Assembly (NCBI RefSeq): GCF_001463905.1
Contig: NZ_BBWR01000005.1
Span: 148,221 to 212,220 of the forward strand
Length of the DNA stretch: 64,000 nucleotides
DNA from: Aureimonas frigidaquae
GTDB lineage: Bacteria > Pseudomonadota > Alphaproteobacteria > Rhizobiales > Rhizobiaceae
Reading direction: 5' to 3'
Shown here piece after piece: positions 54,693-64,000 of this stretch (positions are counted from its first letter, which is position 1; each line of letters starts with the position of its first letter). Below the pieces are notes generated by a model. That model ran no database searches and was not told the origin of the DNA. It worked only from the letters and a program-made list of their open reading frames with translations. A program made the position numbers and the translations under genes.

Positions 54693-57374
54693 ATGAGCGA
54701 CGCGGACGCAAGCCCGACGCCGATGATGGCGCAGTATCTCGCCATCAAGGAGGCCAATCCGGACTGCCTCCTCTTCTACCGCATGGGGGATTTCTACGAA
54801 CTCTTCTTCGACGATGCCGTCCGCGCGGCGGCGAGCCTCGGCATCGCACTCACCAGGCGGGGCAAGCATCTGGGGCAGGATATCCCCATGGCCGGCGTGC
54901 CCGTCCATGCCTCCGACGACTACCTGCAGCGGCTGATCGCCGACGGTTACCGCGTCGCCGTCTGCGAGCAGACGGAAGACCCGGCAGAAGCGCGCAAGCG
55001 CGGCTCCAAATCGGTCGTGTCCCGCGCTGTCACCCGCCTGGTGACGCCGGGCACGATCACCGAGGAGCGGCTGCTCGATCCCGGCCGCCCCAACTTCCTC
55101 GTCAGCCTGTCCCGCCTGGGCGGCAAGGGGCCGGGCGCCCAATACGCGCTGGCCTGGACCGACCTGTCGACAGGGCTCTTCCGCATTGCCGATACGCAAC
55201 CGGAGCGCCTCGTCTCGGACATCATGGCGCTGGAGCCGAGCGAGCTCATCTTCCCGCAGACCCTGGCCGACGAGCCGGAAATCCTCGCCCTGGCCCGCCG
55301 GCTGCAACGGGCGGCGCGGGCCGAGCCCGCCGTGCTCTTCGACGGATCGACCGCCCCGGAGCGGCTCTGCCGCTTCTACGAGGTGTCGACGCTGGCCGGC
55401 TTCGGGACCTTCTCGCGGGCGGCCATGTCGGCGGCGGCGGCGCTCGTCACCTATCTCGGCAAGACGCAGTTCGACGCGCGGCCCGCATTGGAGCGCCCGC
55501 AGCCGGTGCGCAGCGATGCGATCATGCTGATCGATCCCGCCACCCGCGCCAGTCTGGAGCTGACCCGGACCCTCTCCGGCAAGCGGCAGGGCTCTCTCCT
55601 GGCGACGATCGATCGCACGCTGACCGGCCCGGGCGCGCGTCTCCTCGCCACCCGGCTGGCCCAGCCGCTGACGGACCCGGACACGATCGGCCGCCGCCAG
55701 GACAGCGTCGCCCTGTTCCATGCCGATGCCAGCCTGTCATCGGCCCTGCGCGCCGCCTTGCGCGGCGGGCCGGATATCGAGCGGGCGATGGCGCGCCTGT
55801 CGCTCGACCGCGCCGGCCCGCGGGATATCGGCACGGTGCGTGACGGGCTCGAGCGCATCGCGCTGCTGCGCGGCCTTCTGGCGGAGGCTGCCCTGCCGGC
55901 CGAGATGTCCGAGGCGCTGGACAGGTTGGCGGCGCTGCCGCAGGATCTTTTGGAGCGGCTCGCCAGCACGCTGGGCGACACGCTGCCCTTGAACCGGCGC
56001 GATGGCGGCTTCATCGCCTCGGGCGTCATCCCCGCGCTGGACGAGGCCCGCGCATTGCGCGACGAATCGCGCCAGTACATTGCCGCGCTGCAAAGCCGCT
56101 ACGCCGAGGAAACCGGCGTGCGCAGCCTGAAGGTCAAGCACAACAACGTGCTCGGCTATTTCATCGAGGTTCCGGAAGCGCAGGGCAAGGCGCTGCTCGA
56201 TTCCTTTGCCGGCTTCGTCCACCGCCAGACCATGGCGAGCGCCATGCGGTTCTCGACCGCAGCGCTGGCGGATCTGGAAACGCGCATCGTGGACGCGGCG
56301 GCCACCGCGCTGCGGCTGGAGCTCGAAGCCTTCGACGCCCTGCGCGCCGCCATCCTGGTCGAGATGCCGCGCCTGCGCGAGGCCGCCGAGGCTCTTGCCG
56401 TGCTGGACGTGTCCAGCGCCCTGGCCGAGCTGGCGCGCGCAGAGGACTGGGTGCGCCCGACCGTCGACGAGAGCCTGGCCTTCTGTGTCGAATGCGGCCG
56501 CCATCCGGTGGTCGAAGCCGCTCTGAAGGCCGGTGGCGGGGAAGCCTTCGTCGCCAATGATTGCGATCTGTCACCGCCGCCGGGCACGAGCGGCGGCGCC
56601 ATCTGGCTTCTGACCGGGCCGAACATGGGCGGCAAGTCGACCTTCCTGCGGCAGAACGCGCTGATCGCCGTCCTGGCGCAGATCGGATCCTTCGTCCCGG
56701 CCACGCGGGCCGTGATCGGCATCGTCGATCGCCTGTTTTCCCGCGTGGGGGCATCGGACGATCTGGCCGAAGGCCGCTCGACCTTCATGGTCGAAATGGT
56801 CGAGACGGCGGCCATCCTCAACCAGGCCGGGCCGCGCACCCTCGTCATCCTGGACGAGATCGGACGTGGGACCGCCACCTATGACGGGCTGTCCATCGCC
56901 TTCGCCGCCGTGGAGCACCTGCACGAGGCCAATGGCTGCCGGGCCCTCTTCGCCACGCATTTCCACGAGCTGACGGCCCTGTCCGCCCGCCTGACCCGCC
57001 TGAAGAACGCGACCATGCGCGTGAAGGAATGGGAAGGGGAGGTGATCTTCCTGCACGAGGTCAAGCCCGGTGTGGCGGACCGCTCCTATGGCATCCAGGT
57101 GGCACGGCTGGCCGGCCTGCCGCCGGCGGTCGTGGAGCGCGCACGCCACATTCTGGCCGAGCTCGAAAAGGGCAAGCAGGGCGAGAAGCGGACGGCCTTC
57201 ATCGACGATCTGCCGCTCTTTTCCATGCTGGCGCGGCCGGCCCCGGCAGCACCCAAGGCCGCGCCTTCGCCTGCGCTTGCCGCGCTCGACCGGCTCGATC
57301 CCGATACGATGACGCCCCGCGATGCGATGGAGGCCCTGTACGAGCTGAAGCGGCTGGCCAGCACGCAGAAATAA
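54693..57374 (+). CDS. mutS: DNA mismatch repair protein MutS
   Basis: 893 aa. It recognises mispaired bases and starts repair with MutL. Mismatch-recognition domain: the Phe-x-Glu motif is in [15 protein letters not shown]. The clamp and lever domains fill the middle ([20 protein letters not shown]). The ATPase has Walker [30 protein letters not shown] and THFHEL. ATG 54693 gives [15 protein letters not shown], close to relatives. ATG 54600 has a better ribosome-binding site (AGAGGA) but adds 31 residues with untypical codons (AGA, TGT); either may be used. Confidence 0.96.
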   Translation: MSDADASPTPMMAQYLAIKEANPDCLLFYRMGDFYELFFDDAVRAAASLGIALTRRGKHLGQDIPMAGVPVHASDDYLQRLIADGYRVAVCEQTEDPAEARKRGSKSVVSRAVTRLVTPGTITEERLLDPGRPNFLVSLSRLGGKGPGAQYALAWTDLSTGLFRIADTQPERLVSDIMALEPSELIFPQTLADEPEILALARRLQRAARAEPAVLFDGSTAPERLCRFYEVSTLAGFGTFSRAAMSAAAALVTYLGKTQFDARPALERPQPVRSDAIMLIDPATRASLELTRTLSGKRQGSLLATIDRTLTGPGARLLATRLAQPLTDPDTIGRRQDSVALFHADASLSSALRAALRGGPDIERAMARLSLDRAGPRDIGTVRDGLERIALLRGLLAEAALPAEMSEALDRLAALPQDLLERLASTLGDTLPLNRRDGGFIASGVIPALDEARALRDESRQYIAALQSRYAEETGVRSLKVKHNNVLGYFIEVPEAQGKALLDSFAGFVHRQTMASAMRFSTAALADLETRIVDAAATALRLELEAFDALRAAILVEMPRLREAAEALAVLDVSSALAELARAEDWVRPTVDESLAFCVECGRHPVVEAALKAGGGEAFVANDCDLSPPPGTSGGAIWLLTGPNMGGKSTFLRQNALIAVLAQIGSFVPATRAVIGIVDRLFSRVGASDDLAEGRSTFMVEMVETAAILNQAGPRTLVILDEIGRGTATYDGLSIAFAAVEHLHEANGCRALFATHFHELTALSARLTRLKNATMRVKEWEGEVIFLHEVKPGVADRSYGIQVARLAGLPPAVVERARHILAELEKGKQGEKRTAFIDDLPLFSMLARPAPAAPKAAPSPALAALDRLDPDTMTPRDAMEALYELKRLASTQK

Positions 57375-57467
57375 GGTCGGCTGACAAATCGGCCTGGAAC
57401 GGGGACGCGGCGGCAGGGTTGTCCGCCTTGAGTGAAGCGCCGCGGGCGCCAGCAAGGAGCAAACCCT

Positions 57468-58316
57468 ATGGCCGAGAATTTCCCACCCCAGCATCAGGAT
57501 GCCGAGCCGGGCCGTGAGCACGAGATGACGCCACGGCCGGACTATATGCCCCGCTTCAAGGGCTCCGACCGATTGCCCGGCAAGGTGGCGCTGATCACGG
57601 GCGGAGATAGTGGCATCGGCCGGGCCAGCGCCGTCAGCTTCGCACGGGAGGGGGCGGATGTGGCCATCGTCTACCTCGACGAGGATACCGACGCGCAGGA
57701 AACGCGCGCGGCAATCGAGGCGGAAGGGCGTCGGGCGCTCCTGATCCGCGGCGACGTGCGCGACAAGGGCTTCTGCATGGACGCCGTGCGCCAGACGGTG
57801 GAGGCGTTCGGCAAGCTGGACATTCTGGTCAACAATGCCGCCCACCAGGAAGAGGCGAAGGACCTGCGCGACATCAGCGAGGAGCAGCTCGCCAAGACCT
57901 TCGAAACGAACATCTATGGCTACTTCTTCATGACGCAGGCCGCGCTGGACCACTTGTCCGAGGGCGCATCCATCGTCAACGTGACGAGCGTCAACAGCTA
58001 CAAGGGCAACGACACGCTGATCGACTATTCCTCCACCAAGGGCGCGATCACGGCCTTCACCCGGTCCATGGCGCTGAACCTGATGGACCGCAAGATCCGC
58101 GTGAACGGTGTCGCGCCCGGCCCCATCTGGACGCCCTTCATCCCCATGTCGATGGATGCGGAAAAGGTCGCCTCCTTCGGCTCGCAGGTGCCGATGGGGC
58201 GCGCGGGGCAGCCGAACGAGGTGGCGTCCGCGCTCCTGTTCCTGGCCAGCGACGATGCCTCCTACTTCTCCGGGCAGGTCCTGCACCCGAATGGCGGGAC
58301 GATCGTCGGCGCCTGA
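57468..58316 (+). CDS. Short-chain dehydrogenase/reductase
   Basis: 282 aa of the long-N-tail SDR type (similar to YhdF/YhxC, general-stress oxidoreductases). NAD(P) motif ALITGGDSGIGRASA, NNAAHQ, catalytic Ser in NVTSVNSYKG and Tyr-x-x-x-Lys in DYSSTKGA. The first 45 residues (HxH/Pro-rich, RPDYMPRFKGSDRLPGK) are typical of this subgroup. AAGGAG lies nine bases before ATG 57468. The substrate is unknown. Confidence 0.92.
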   Translation: MAENFPPQHQDAEPGREHEMTPRPDYMPRFKGSDRLPGKVALITGGDSGIGRASAVSFAREGADVAIVYLDEDTDAQETRAAIEAEGRRALLIRGDVRDKGFCMDAVRQTVEAFGKLDILVNNAAHQEEAKDLRDISEEQLAKTFETNIYGYFFMTQAALDHLSEGASIVNVTSVNSYKGNDTLIDYSSTKGAITAFTRSMALNLMDRKIRVNGVAPGPIWTPFIPMSMDAEKVASFGSQVPMGRAGQPNEVASALLFLASDDASYFSGQVLHPNGGTIVGA

Positions 58317-58394
58317 TGTCGGCCTGCAGGCCGGCACGTCCTTTGCCCCCGCCGCCGAATGCGTCTATAGGCCTTGGCAAGACCGGCTCGACGG

Positions 58395-61232
58395 ATGGAC
58401 ATGGCTGACGCTTCCGCAAGACCCCGTCCGGACGCCCTGAACGAGCGTCCGGACCTGCGCTTTTCCGAGATACTGGACACGGCCGCCCTGCGACGGGATC
58501 TCGCCGCCATCGCGGCGGCGGGCGGCGATATGCGGCCCGCGCTCCTGGCGCGCCTGCGGACCGCCAAGGACGAAGGGCGCAAGGCTGCCGAGCGCCTTCT
58601 GTTCGAGGATGGCGGCGGCACGCTCTGTGCCGAGCGCATCAGCCTTCTTCAGGACGAGCTCATCCGGGCCATCGTCGAGTTCGCCCTGGAACATGTCTTC
58701 GAGGGACAGAATCTGTCGCCCGCCGAACGTGTCGCGGTTCTGGCCGTGGGCGGCTACGGGCGCGGCACGCTGGCGCCGGGCTCCGACATCGATCTTCTGT
58801 TTCTCTTGCCCTACAAGCAGACGGCCCTCGGCGAGCAGTGCGCCGAATATCTGCTCTATCTCCTGTGGGATCTGGGCTTCAAGGTCGGTCATGCGACCCG
58901 CTCGGTCGAGGAGTGCATCAAGCTCTCGCAGAGCGACTTCACGATACGCACGGCCATTCTGGACCGTCGCCTCATCATCGGCAATGCCGCGCTGTTCGCG
59001 GAATTGAACACGCGCTTCGACACGGCCGTCGTGGCGGGGACGAGCGCGGAGTTCATCGCCGCCAAGCTGGCCGAGCGCGATGCGCGCCACGCCCGCTCCG
59101 GCGATACGCGCTACCTGGTGGAGCCGAATGTCAAGGAAGGCAAAGGCGGCCTGCGCGACATCAACACCCTGTTCTGGATCGCCAAATATCATTTTGGCGT
59201 GGGCACGCCCCAGGGGCTGGTGGATATCGGCGTCCTGTCACGGCGCGAGGGGCGGATCTTCGAGAAGGCCGAGGATTTCCTGTGGGCCGTGCGCTGCCAC
59301 ACGCATTTCCTGACGGGCAAGGCAGAGGAGCGCCTGTCCTTCGATCTGCAGCCCGATATCGCCGACCGGCTGGGCTACAACACCCATCCCGGGCTTCGGG
59401 ATGTCGAACGCTTCATGAAGCACTATTTCCTGATCGCCAAGGATGTGGGCGATCTGACGGGTATCCTCTGCGCTGCGCTGGAGGAAGAGAACGCCAAGGC
59501 GCCGTCCGGCATGCGGCGCATCTTCGGCCCGCTGCGTGCGCGCTCGCGGTCCATACCCGGCACTCTGGCCTTTCGCACCGACAATGGCCGCATCACCGTG
59601 GCGTCGAAGACGGTCTTCACGGACGATCCGGTCAACCTGATCCGCATCTTCCGCCTGGCGGCGCGCCATCAGCTCGAATACCACCCGGACGCCCTGAAGC
59701 TGGTGCGCCGTTCGCTGCGGCTGATCGATTCCGATCTGCGCGAGAATGCCGAGGCGAACAGTCTCTTCCTCGACGTCCTGACCGATCGCAACGACCCGGA
59801 ACTGCATCTGCGCCGAATGAGCGAGGCCGGGGTTCTAGGGCGCTTCATCCCCGAATTCGGGCGCATCGTGGCGATGATGCAGTTCAACATGTACCACCAC
59901 TATACGGTGGACGAGCATCTCCTGCGCTCCATCGCCATCCTGTCGCAGATCGAGCGGGGGCTGCATCAGGACGAGCTGCCGCTGGTGGCCGGCGTGATCA
60001 GCGCGATCAAGGACCGCACCGTCCTTTATGTCGCGCTTCTCCTGCACGACATCGCCAAGGGGCGGCCGCAGGATCATTCCATCGCCGGCGCAACCATCGC
60101 CCGCCGGCTGTGCCCGCGGCTTGGGCTTGACGAGCGGGAAACGGAACTCGTCGAATGGCTGGTGCGGGACCACCTGACCATGTCCATGACCGCCCAGCAG
60201 CGCGATCTGAACGACCGCAAGACCATTCTGGACTTTGCCGAAAAGGTCCAGTCGCTCGACCGGCTCCGCCTGCTCACCGTCCTGACCGTCTGCGATATCC
60301 GGGCGGTGGGTCCGGGCGTGTGGAACGGTTGGAAGGGCCAGCTCCTGCGCACGCTCTACTGGGAAACGGAACCGGTCCTGACGGGCGGCTTCACGCAGAT
60401 GTCGCGCTCCAACCGCGTGGCGCTGGCGCGCCGTGAGCTGGAAGCGCGGCTTGCCGACTGGCCGGAGGCCGACCGCCGGGCGGCACTCGATATTCATTAC
60501 GACAACTACTTCCTGACCGTGCCGCTGGACGATCAGGTCCGGCTGGCGGAGTTCATCCGGTCCAGCGACAAGGCGGCGCTGGCCACCACCATCCGCACGG
60601 ACCGTTTCCACGCCATAACCGAGATCATCGTGATCGCGCCGGACCATCCGCGCCTCCTGTCCATCATCACGGGGGGCTGCGCGGCGGCGGGGGCCAACAT
60701 CGCCGATGCGCAGGTCTTCACCATGACGGACGGACGGGCGCTCGACATCGTCACCGTCACGCGCGAGTTCGCGGACGACGAGGACGAGCATCGGCGCGCC
60801 AAGCGGATCGTGCGCAACATCCAGGATCTGCTCGGCGGCCAGGAAGCCATGCCCACCATGCTGGCCCGCCGCCGCAGCCGGGACCTGTCCACCTTTGCCG
60901 TCATGCCGCAGGTGCGCATCGACAATCGGCTCTCCAACGCGCTGACGGTGATCGAGGTGGAGGGGCTGGACCGGCCGGGTCTGCTCTGCGACCTGACGGG
61001 CGCCATGTCGGACCTCAATCTCGATATTCGCTCCGCGCACATCTCCACCTACGGCGAGAAGGCCGTCGACGTCTTTTACGTCACCGACCTGATCGGCATG
61101 AAGATCACCGGCGAAAACCGCATGGAGCGCATCGAGCGCAGGCTCCTGTCCGTCCTGGAAAGCGCCGAGGGCGAGATATCCTCCGTCGGTGCGGCGCGCA
61201 GCTCCATCGCGCAGGGATTGGCACGCGCGTGA
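58395..61232 (+). CDS. glnD: Bifunctional PII uridylyltransferase/uridylyl-removing enzyme
   Basis: 945 aa. It senses glutamine and (de)uridylylates PII, thereby setting nitrogen control. The nucleotidyltransferase site is [20 protein letters not shown]. The HD domain for removal carries [15 protein letters not shown]. Two C-terminal ACT domains bind glutamine ([20 protein letters not shown] and [20 protein letters not shown]). ATG 58395 is chosen; 58401 and TTG 58374 are possible. It overlaps murJ by four bases. Confidence 0.97.
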   Translation: MDMADASARPRPDALNERPDLRFSEILDTAALRRDLAAIAAAGGDMRPALLARLRTAKDEGRKAAERLLFEDGGGTLCAERISLLQDELIRAIVEFALEHVFEGQNLSPAERVAVLAVGGYGRGTLAPGSDIDLLFLLPYKQTALGEQCAEYLLYLLWDLGFKVGHATRSVEECIKLSQSDFTIRTAILDRRLIIGNAALFAELNTRFDTAVVAGTSAEFIAAKLAERDARHARSGDTRYLVEPNVKEGKGGLRDINTLFWIAKYHFGVGTPQGLVDIGVLSRREGRIFEKAEDFLWAVRCHTHFLTGKAEERLSFDLQPDIADRLGYNTHPGLRDVERFMKHYFLIAKDVGDLTGILCAALEEENAKAPSGMRRIFGPLRARSRSIPGTLAFRTDNGRITVASKTVFTDDPVNLIRIFRLAARHQLEYHPDALKLVRRSLRLIDSDLRENAEANSLFLDVLTDRNDPELHLRRMSEAGVLGRFIPEFGRIVAMMQFNMYHHYTVDEHLLRSIAILSQIERGLHQDELPLVAGVISAIKDRTVLYVALLLHDIAKGRPQDHSIAGATIARRLCPRLGLDERETELVEWLVRDHLTMSMTAQQRDLNDRKTILDFAEKVQSLDRLRLLTVLTVCDIRAVGPGVWNGWKGQLLRTLYWETEPVLTGGFTQMSRSNRVALARRELEARLADWPEADRRAALDIHYDNYFLTVPLDDQVRLAEFIRSSDKAALATTIRTDRFHAITEIIVIAPDHPRLLSIITGGCAAAGANIADAQVFTMTDGRALDIVTVTREFADDEDEHRRAKRIVRNIQDLLGGQEAMPTMLARRRSRDLSTFAVMPQVRIDNRLSNALTVIEVEGLDRPGLLCDLTGAMSDLNLDIRSAHISTYGEKAVDVFYVTDLIGMKITGENRMERIERRLLSVLESAEGEISSVGAARSSIAQGLARA

Positions 61233-62839
61233 GCCTGATCTCGAAATTCGCGACCGTCGGCGGGGCGACGCTCATATCGCGCATCTTCGGCTTCGCGCGC
61301 GAGATGATGATGGCCTCGGCGCTCGGGGTCAGCCCCGTTGCCGACGCCTTCAACCTCGCCTTCCGCTTCCCGAACCTCTTCCGCCGCTTCTTTGCCGAAG
61401 GGGCGCTCAACTCGGCCTTCGTTCCCCTCTTCTCCCGCGCGCTGGAACAGGAGGGCGAAGCGGGGGCCCGCCGCTTCGCCACGGAAATCTTTTCCACGCT
61501 GACGCTGGTCCTCTTTGCGCTGACGGTGCCGGCCATCATCTTCATGCCCTTCCTGGTGCGCACCATCATCGCGCCCGGGCTCAACCTGTGCATCGACGAG
61601 GCGGCGCTGCCGCAGGCGCTGAGCTGCGCCGAGCGGTTCGACATCACAGTCACCTTCTCGCGCATCATGTTCCCTTATCTCGCCTCCATGTCGCTCGTGG
61701 CGATGATCGGCGGCATCCTGAACGCCTATCGGCGCTTCTTCGCCGCGGCGGCCGCGCCGGCGCTCCTGAACCTCTTCCTCATCGCCATCCTGGCCTGGTG
61801 CCTCTGGAGGCAAGAGGATACGCGCATGCTCGGCTTCATGATGAGCTGGGGCGTGCTGGCGGCCGGCGTGGCGCAGTTTGCCATGGTTGCCATTGCCATG
61901 CGGATGGCGGGCTTCTCGCTCGGGCTGCAGCGGCCGCGCTGGACGCCAGGCCTCAAGCGCCTGCTGGTCCTGGCGGGGCCGGCGGCACTGATCGGCGGCA
62001 TCACGCAGATCAACCTCTTCGTCGGGCAGGCCGTCGCCTCCTTCAAGGAGGGGGCCGTGTCGATCCTGACCTATGCCGACAGGCCCTACCAACTGCCGCT
62101 CGGCATGGTCGGCGTGGCGATCGGCGTCGTGCTTCTGCCCGAACTGTCCCGCGCCCTGAAGGGCGGGCGCATCGCCGAGGCGCAGCACACCCAGAACCGG
62201 AGCCTCGAATTCGCGCTGTTCCTGACCCTGCCGGCGGCGGTGGCGCTGTTCATTATGCCCGAGCCCATCGTGCGGCTGATCTATGAGCGCGGCGCCTTCG
62301 GGCCGGACACGACGCGCGCAGTCGCCGCGGTGCTCGGCATCTATGCGCTCGGCCTGCCGGCCTTCGTCCTGATCCGCGTCTTCTCGCCCGGCTACTTCGC
62401 GCGGGAGGATACGCGCCGGCCCATGTTCGTCACGCTCGCCTCCGCCATCGTGAACACCGTCCTGTCGGTGGCGCTGTTCTTCCTCCTGGCCGAACGCGGA
62501 ATCGCCATGGCCACAACGCTGGCGGGCTGGATGAACGCGCTGCTCCTGTTCCATGGGCTCTATGCACGCGGCCATTGGGTGGTGGATCGGGCGCTCCTGC
62601 GCCGATGCGCCATGCTTCTGGTCTCGTCCCTGATCATGGGCGCGGTCATTCTTTTTGCCATGCCCTATGCGCGGGCCTTTGCGCAGACGCATGGAACATT
62701 GGGGCAGATCGGGGGGCTGATCGCCCTGATCACCCTGGCGATGATCGCCTATTTCGGGGCGGCGCTCGTGACGGGCGCTGCCGACAGGGCCATGGTCTTC
62801 CGCATTCTCAAGCTGCGCGCCGGCCGTCGCGGCGCTTGA
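61229..62839 (+). CDS. murJ: Lipid II flippase MurJ
   Basis: 536 aa, about 14 membrane helices of the MOP superfamily. It moves peptidoglycan precursor across the inner membrane. Typical sequences are [40 protein letters not shown] and [12 protein letters not shown] near the N-terminus, and [13 protein letters not shown] in the middle. It starts with GTG inside the glnD stop (GTGA). The glnD-murJ-trpS order is common in rhizobia. Confidence 0.96.
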   Translation: MSLISKFATVGGATLISRIFGFAREMMMASALGVSPVADAFNLAFRFPNLFRRFFAEGALNSAFVPLFSRALEQEGEAGARRFATEIFSTLTLVLFALTVPAIIFMPFLVRTIIAPGLNLCIDEAALPQALSCAERFDITVTFSRIMFPYLASMSLVAMIGGILNAYRRFFAAAAAPALLNLFLIAILAWCLWRQEDTRMLGFMMSWGVLAAGVAQFAMVAIAMRMAGFSLGLQRPRWTPGLKRLLVLAGPAALIGGITQINLFVGQAVASFKEGAVSILTYADRPYQLPLGMVGVAIGVVLLPELSRALKGGRIAEAQHTQNRSLEFALFLTLPAAVALFIMPEPIVRLIYERGAFGPDTTRAVAAVLGIYALGLPAFVLIRVFSPGYFAREDTRRPMFVTLASAIVNTVLSVALFFLLAERGIAMATTLAGWMNALLLFHGLYARGHWVVDRALLRRCAMLLVSSLIMGAVILFAMPYARAFAQTHGTLGQIGGLIALITLAMIAYFGAALVTGAADRAMVFRILKLRAGRRGA

Positions 62840-62892
62840 TCGCGCGCGCGCGGCGGGCAATAAGACGGCCGTCAAGCATGGGGCAAGGCGAT

Positions 62893-63960
62893 ATGGCAGA
62901 TTTCACGCAACGGGTGTTCTCCGGCGTCCAGCCGAGCGGCAACCTGCATCTGGGCAATTATCTGGGCGCGGTTCGTCGCTGGGTGGCGCTGCAGGACAGC
63001 TATCCGTGCATCTTCTGCGTGGTCGATCTGCACGCCATCACCGTCTACCAGGACCCATCGGCGCTGGAAACCGCCACGCGTGAGGTGGCCGCCGCCTACC
63101 TGGCCGCCGGGATCGACGCCAAGGCGCATATCGTCTTCAACCAGAGCCGCGTGCCCGAGCATGCGGAACTGGCATGGCTGTTCAACTGCGTGGTGCGGCT
63201 CGGATGGCTCAACCGCATGACGCAGTTCAAGGACAAGGCCGGCAAGGACCGCGAAGCCGCCTCCGCCGGGCTGTATGTCTACCCCGCGCTCATGGCGGCG
63301 GACATTCTGGCCTACCGCGCGACGCACGTGCCCGTGGGGGAGGACCAGAAGCAGCATCTGGAGCTGACGCGCGACATCGCCGCCAAGTTCAACCACGACT
63401 ATGCGGCGCGGATCGCCGAGCGCGGCCTGGGCGTGCCCATGACCATGGGCGAGCAGGAGGTCCAGGGCTTCTTCCCGCTGACCGAGCCGCTCATCGAAGG
63501 TCCGGCCACGCGCGTGATGAGCCTGCGCGACGGCACGAAGAAAATGTCGAAGTCCGACCCGTCCGACCTGTCCCGCATCAACCTGACGGACGATGAGGAC
63601 CAGATCTCCAAGAAGATCCGCAAGGCCAAGACCGATCCGGACGGGCTGCCCTCCGAACTTGCCGGCCTTGCCGGGCGGCCGGAGGCCGACAATCTCGTCG
63701 GCATCTATGCGGCCCTGGCCGGCCGAAGCCGGGAGGCGGTGCTGGCGGAGTTCGGGGGGCGTCAGTTCTCGGAGTTCAAGCCGGCGCTGGCCGATCTGGC
63801 CGTCGCCAGCCTGTCGCCCGTATCGGCGCGCATGCGCGAGCACCTGGCCGATCCGGCCGGAATCGACGCGGTGCTGCGCGACGGGGCCGAGCGGGCCCGC
63901 GCCATCGCGGCCGAAACCATCGCACAGACCAAGGCCATCATGGGCCTGTTGAACGACTGA
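62893..63960 (+). CDS. trpS: Tryptophanyl-tRNA synthetase
   Basis: 355 aa, class I synthetase. The HIGH-type motif is in [20 protein letters not shown], and KMSKS in [18 protein letters not shown]. Tryptophan-binding parts ([30 protein letters not shown]) are present. The start [11 protein letters not shown] agrees with family length; ATG 62878 would add five residues. It is 53 bases behind murJ. Confidence 0.97.
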   Translation: MADFTQRVFSGVQPSGNLHLGNYLGAVRRWVALQDSYPCIFCVVDLHAITVYQDPSALETATREVAAAYLAAGIDAKAHIVFNQSRVPEHAELAWLFNCVVRLGWLNRMTQFKDKAGKDREAASAGLYVYPALMAADILAYRATHVPVGEDQKQHLELTRDIAAKFNHDYAARIAERGLGVPMTMGEQEVQGFFPLTEPLIEGPATRVMSLRDGTKKMSKSDPSDLSRINLTDDEDQISKKIRKAKTDPDGLPSELAGLAGRPEADNLVGIYAALAGRSREAVLAEFGGRQFSEFKPALADLAVASLSPVSARMREHLADPAGIDAVLRDGAERARAIAAETIAQTKAIMGLLND

Positions 63961-63976
63961 CGGGACGGCGTAGCGC

Positions 63977-63995
63977 ACCCCGCTTGCGGCGGGGT
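63977..63995 (+). other. Hairpin after trpS, possibly the stem of a terminator
   Basis: ACCCCGC and GCGGGGT form a 7-bp stem 16 bases after the trpS stop. The five bases left in the window contain no T-run, so its nature cannot be settled. Confidence 0.4.
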
Positions 63996-64000
63996 CGCCC

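Overview
The window is 64 kb of GC-rich chromosome (about two thirds G+C by eye) from an alphaproteobacterium, most likely a member of the Rhizobiales/Hyphomicrobiales. This rests on gene content and order: ptsH-manX-hprK-chvG-chvI next to pckA, ptsN-hpf-rpoN-lptB-lptA-lptC, dnaG-rpoD, greA-carB-carA, mutS-glnD-murJ-trpS, an hsp20-DUF1150 pair, BA14K- and DUF1236-like small secreted proteins, and olsB. The genus cannot be told from the sequence alone. No tRNA, rRNA, CRISPR array, insertion sequence, prophage or integrase was seen. The genes look intact and share one codon style.

Layout. (a) 1-3.9 kb: end of an ABC carbohydrate/glycerophosphodiester-type import operon (two permeases, binding protein) with a GpdQ-like phosphodiesterase. 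(b) 3.9-9.3 kb: exported metallo-beta-lactamase-fold protein, MacA/MacB-type efflux pair, family-4 glycosyltransferase. (c) 9.3-19.7 kb: housekeeping block greA, carB, carA, a YqeY-like protein, dnaG, rpoD. (d) 19.7-22.4 kb: SapC-family gene and three small exported proteins. (e) 22.4-33 kb: accessory transport and signalling block. A ribose-type ABC importer is divergent from a soluble GAF histidine kinase/response regulator pair; next to it a GntR regulator is divergent from a tripartite tricarboxylate transporter (tctC-tctB-tctA). (f) 33-39.5 kb: HPr, mannose-type EIIA, short HprK, ChvG, ChvI, a flavin-reductase-like protein and pckA, linking phosphotransfer signalling, envelope/acid sensing and gluconeogenesis. 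(g) 39.6-46.8 kb: arfB, Tat-exported MsrB, hsp20 and DUF1150, EIIA-Ntr, ribosome hibernation factor, sigma-54, and the Lpt ABC, periplasmic and inner-membrane components. (h) 47-64 kb: sppA, ihfB, LapA-like protein, CoxG-like protein, two RNA methyltransferases, lspA, olsB, nagA, mutS, an SDR dehydrogenase, glnD, murJ, trpS.

Most of the window is ordinary core genome. The most interesting signals lie between genes. The hsp20 leader carries a hairpin matching the ROSE RNA thermometer signature (U-C-G-C-U opposite A-G-G-A with one bulged G), behind a heat-shock-like promoter. A perfect 15-bp inverted repeat lies just upstream of chvI. Two LacI-type operator cores sit 30 bp apart before pckA. 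Palindromes lie in both divergent promoter regions of the transport block. Each of the three binding-protein genes is followed by a strong hairpin lacking a T-run.
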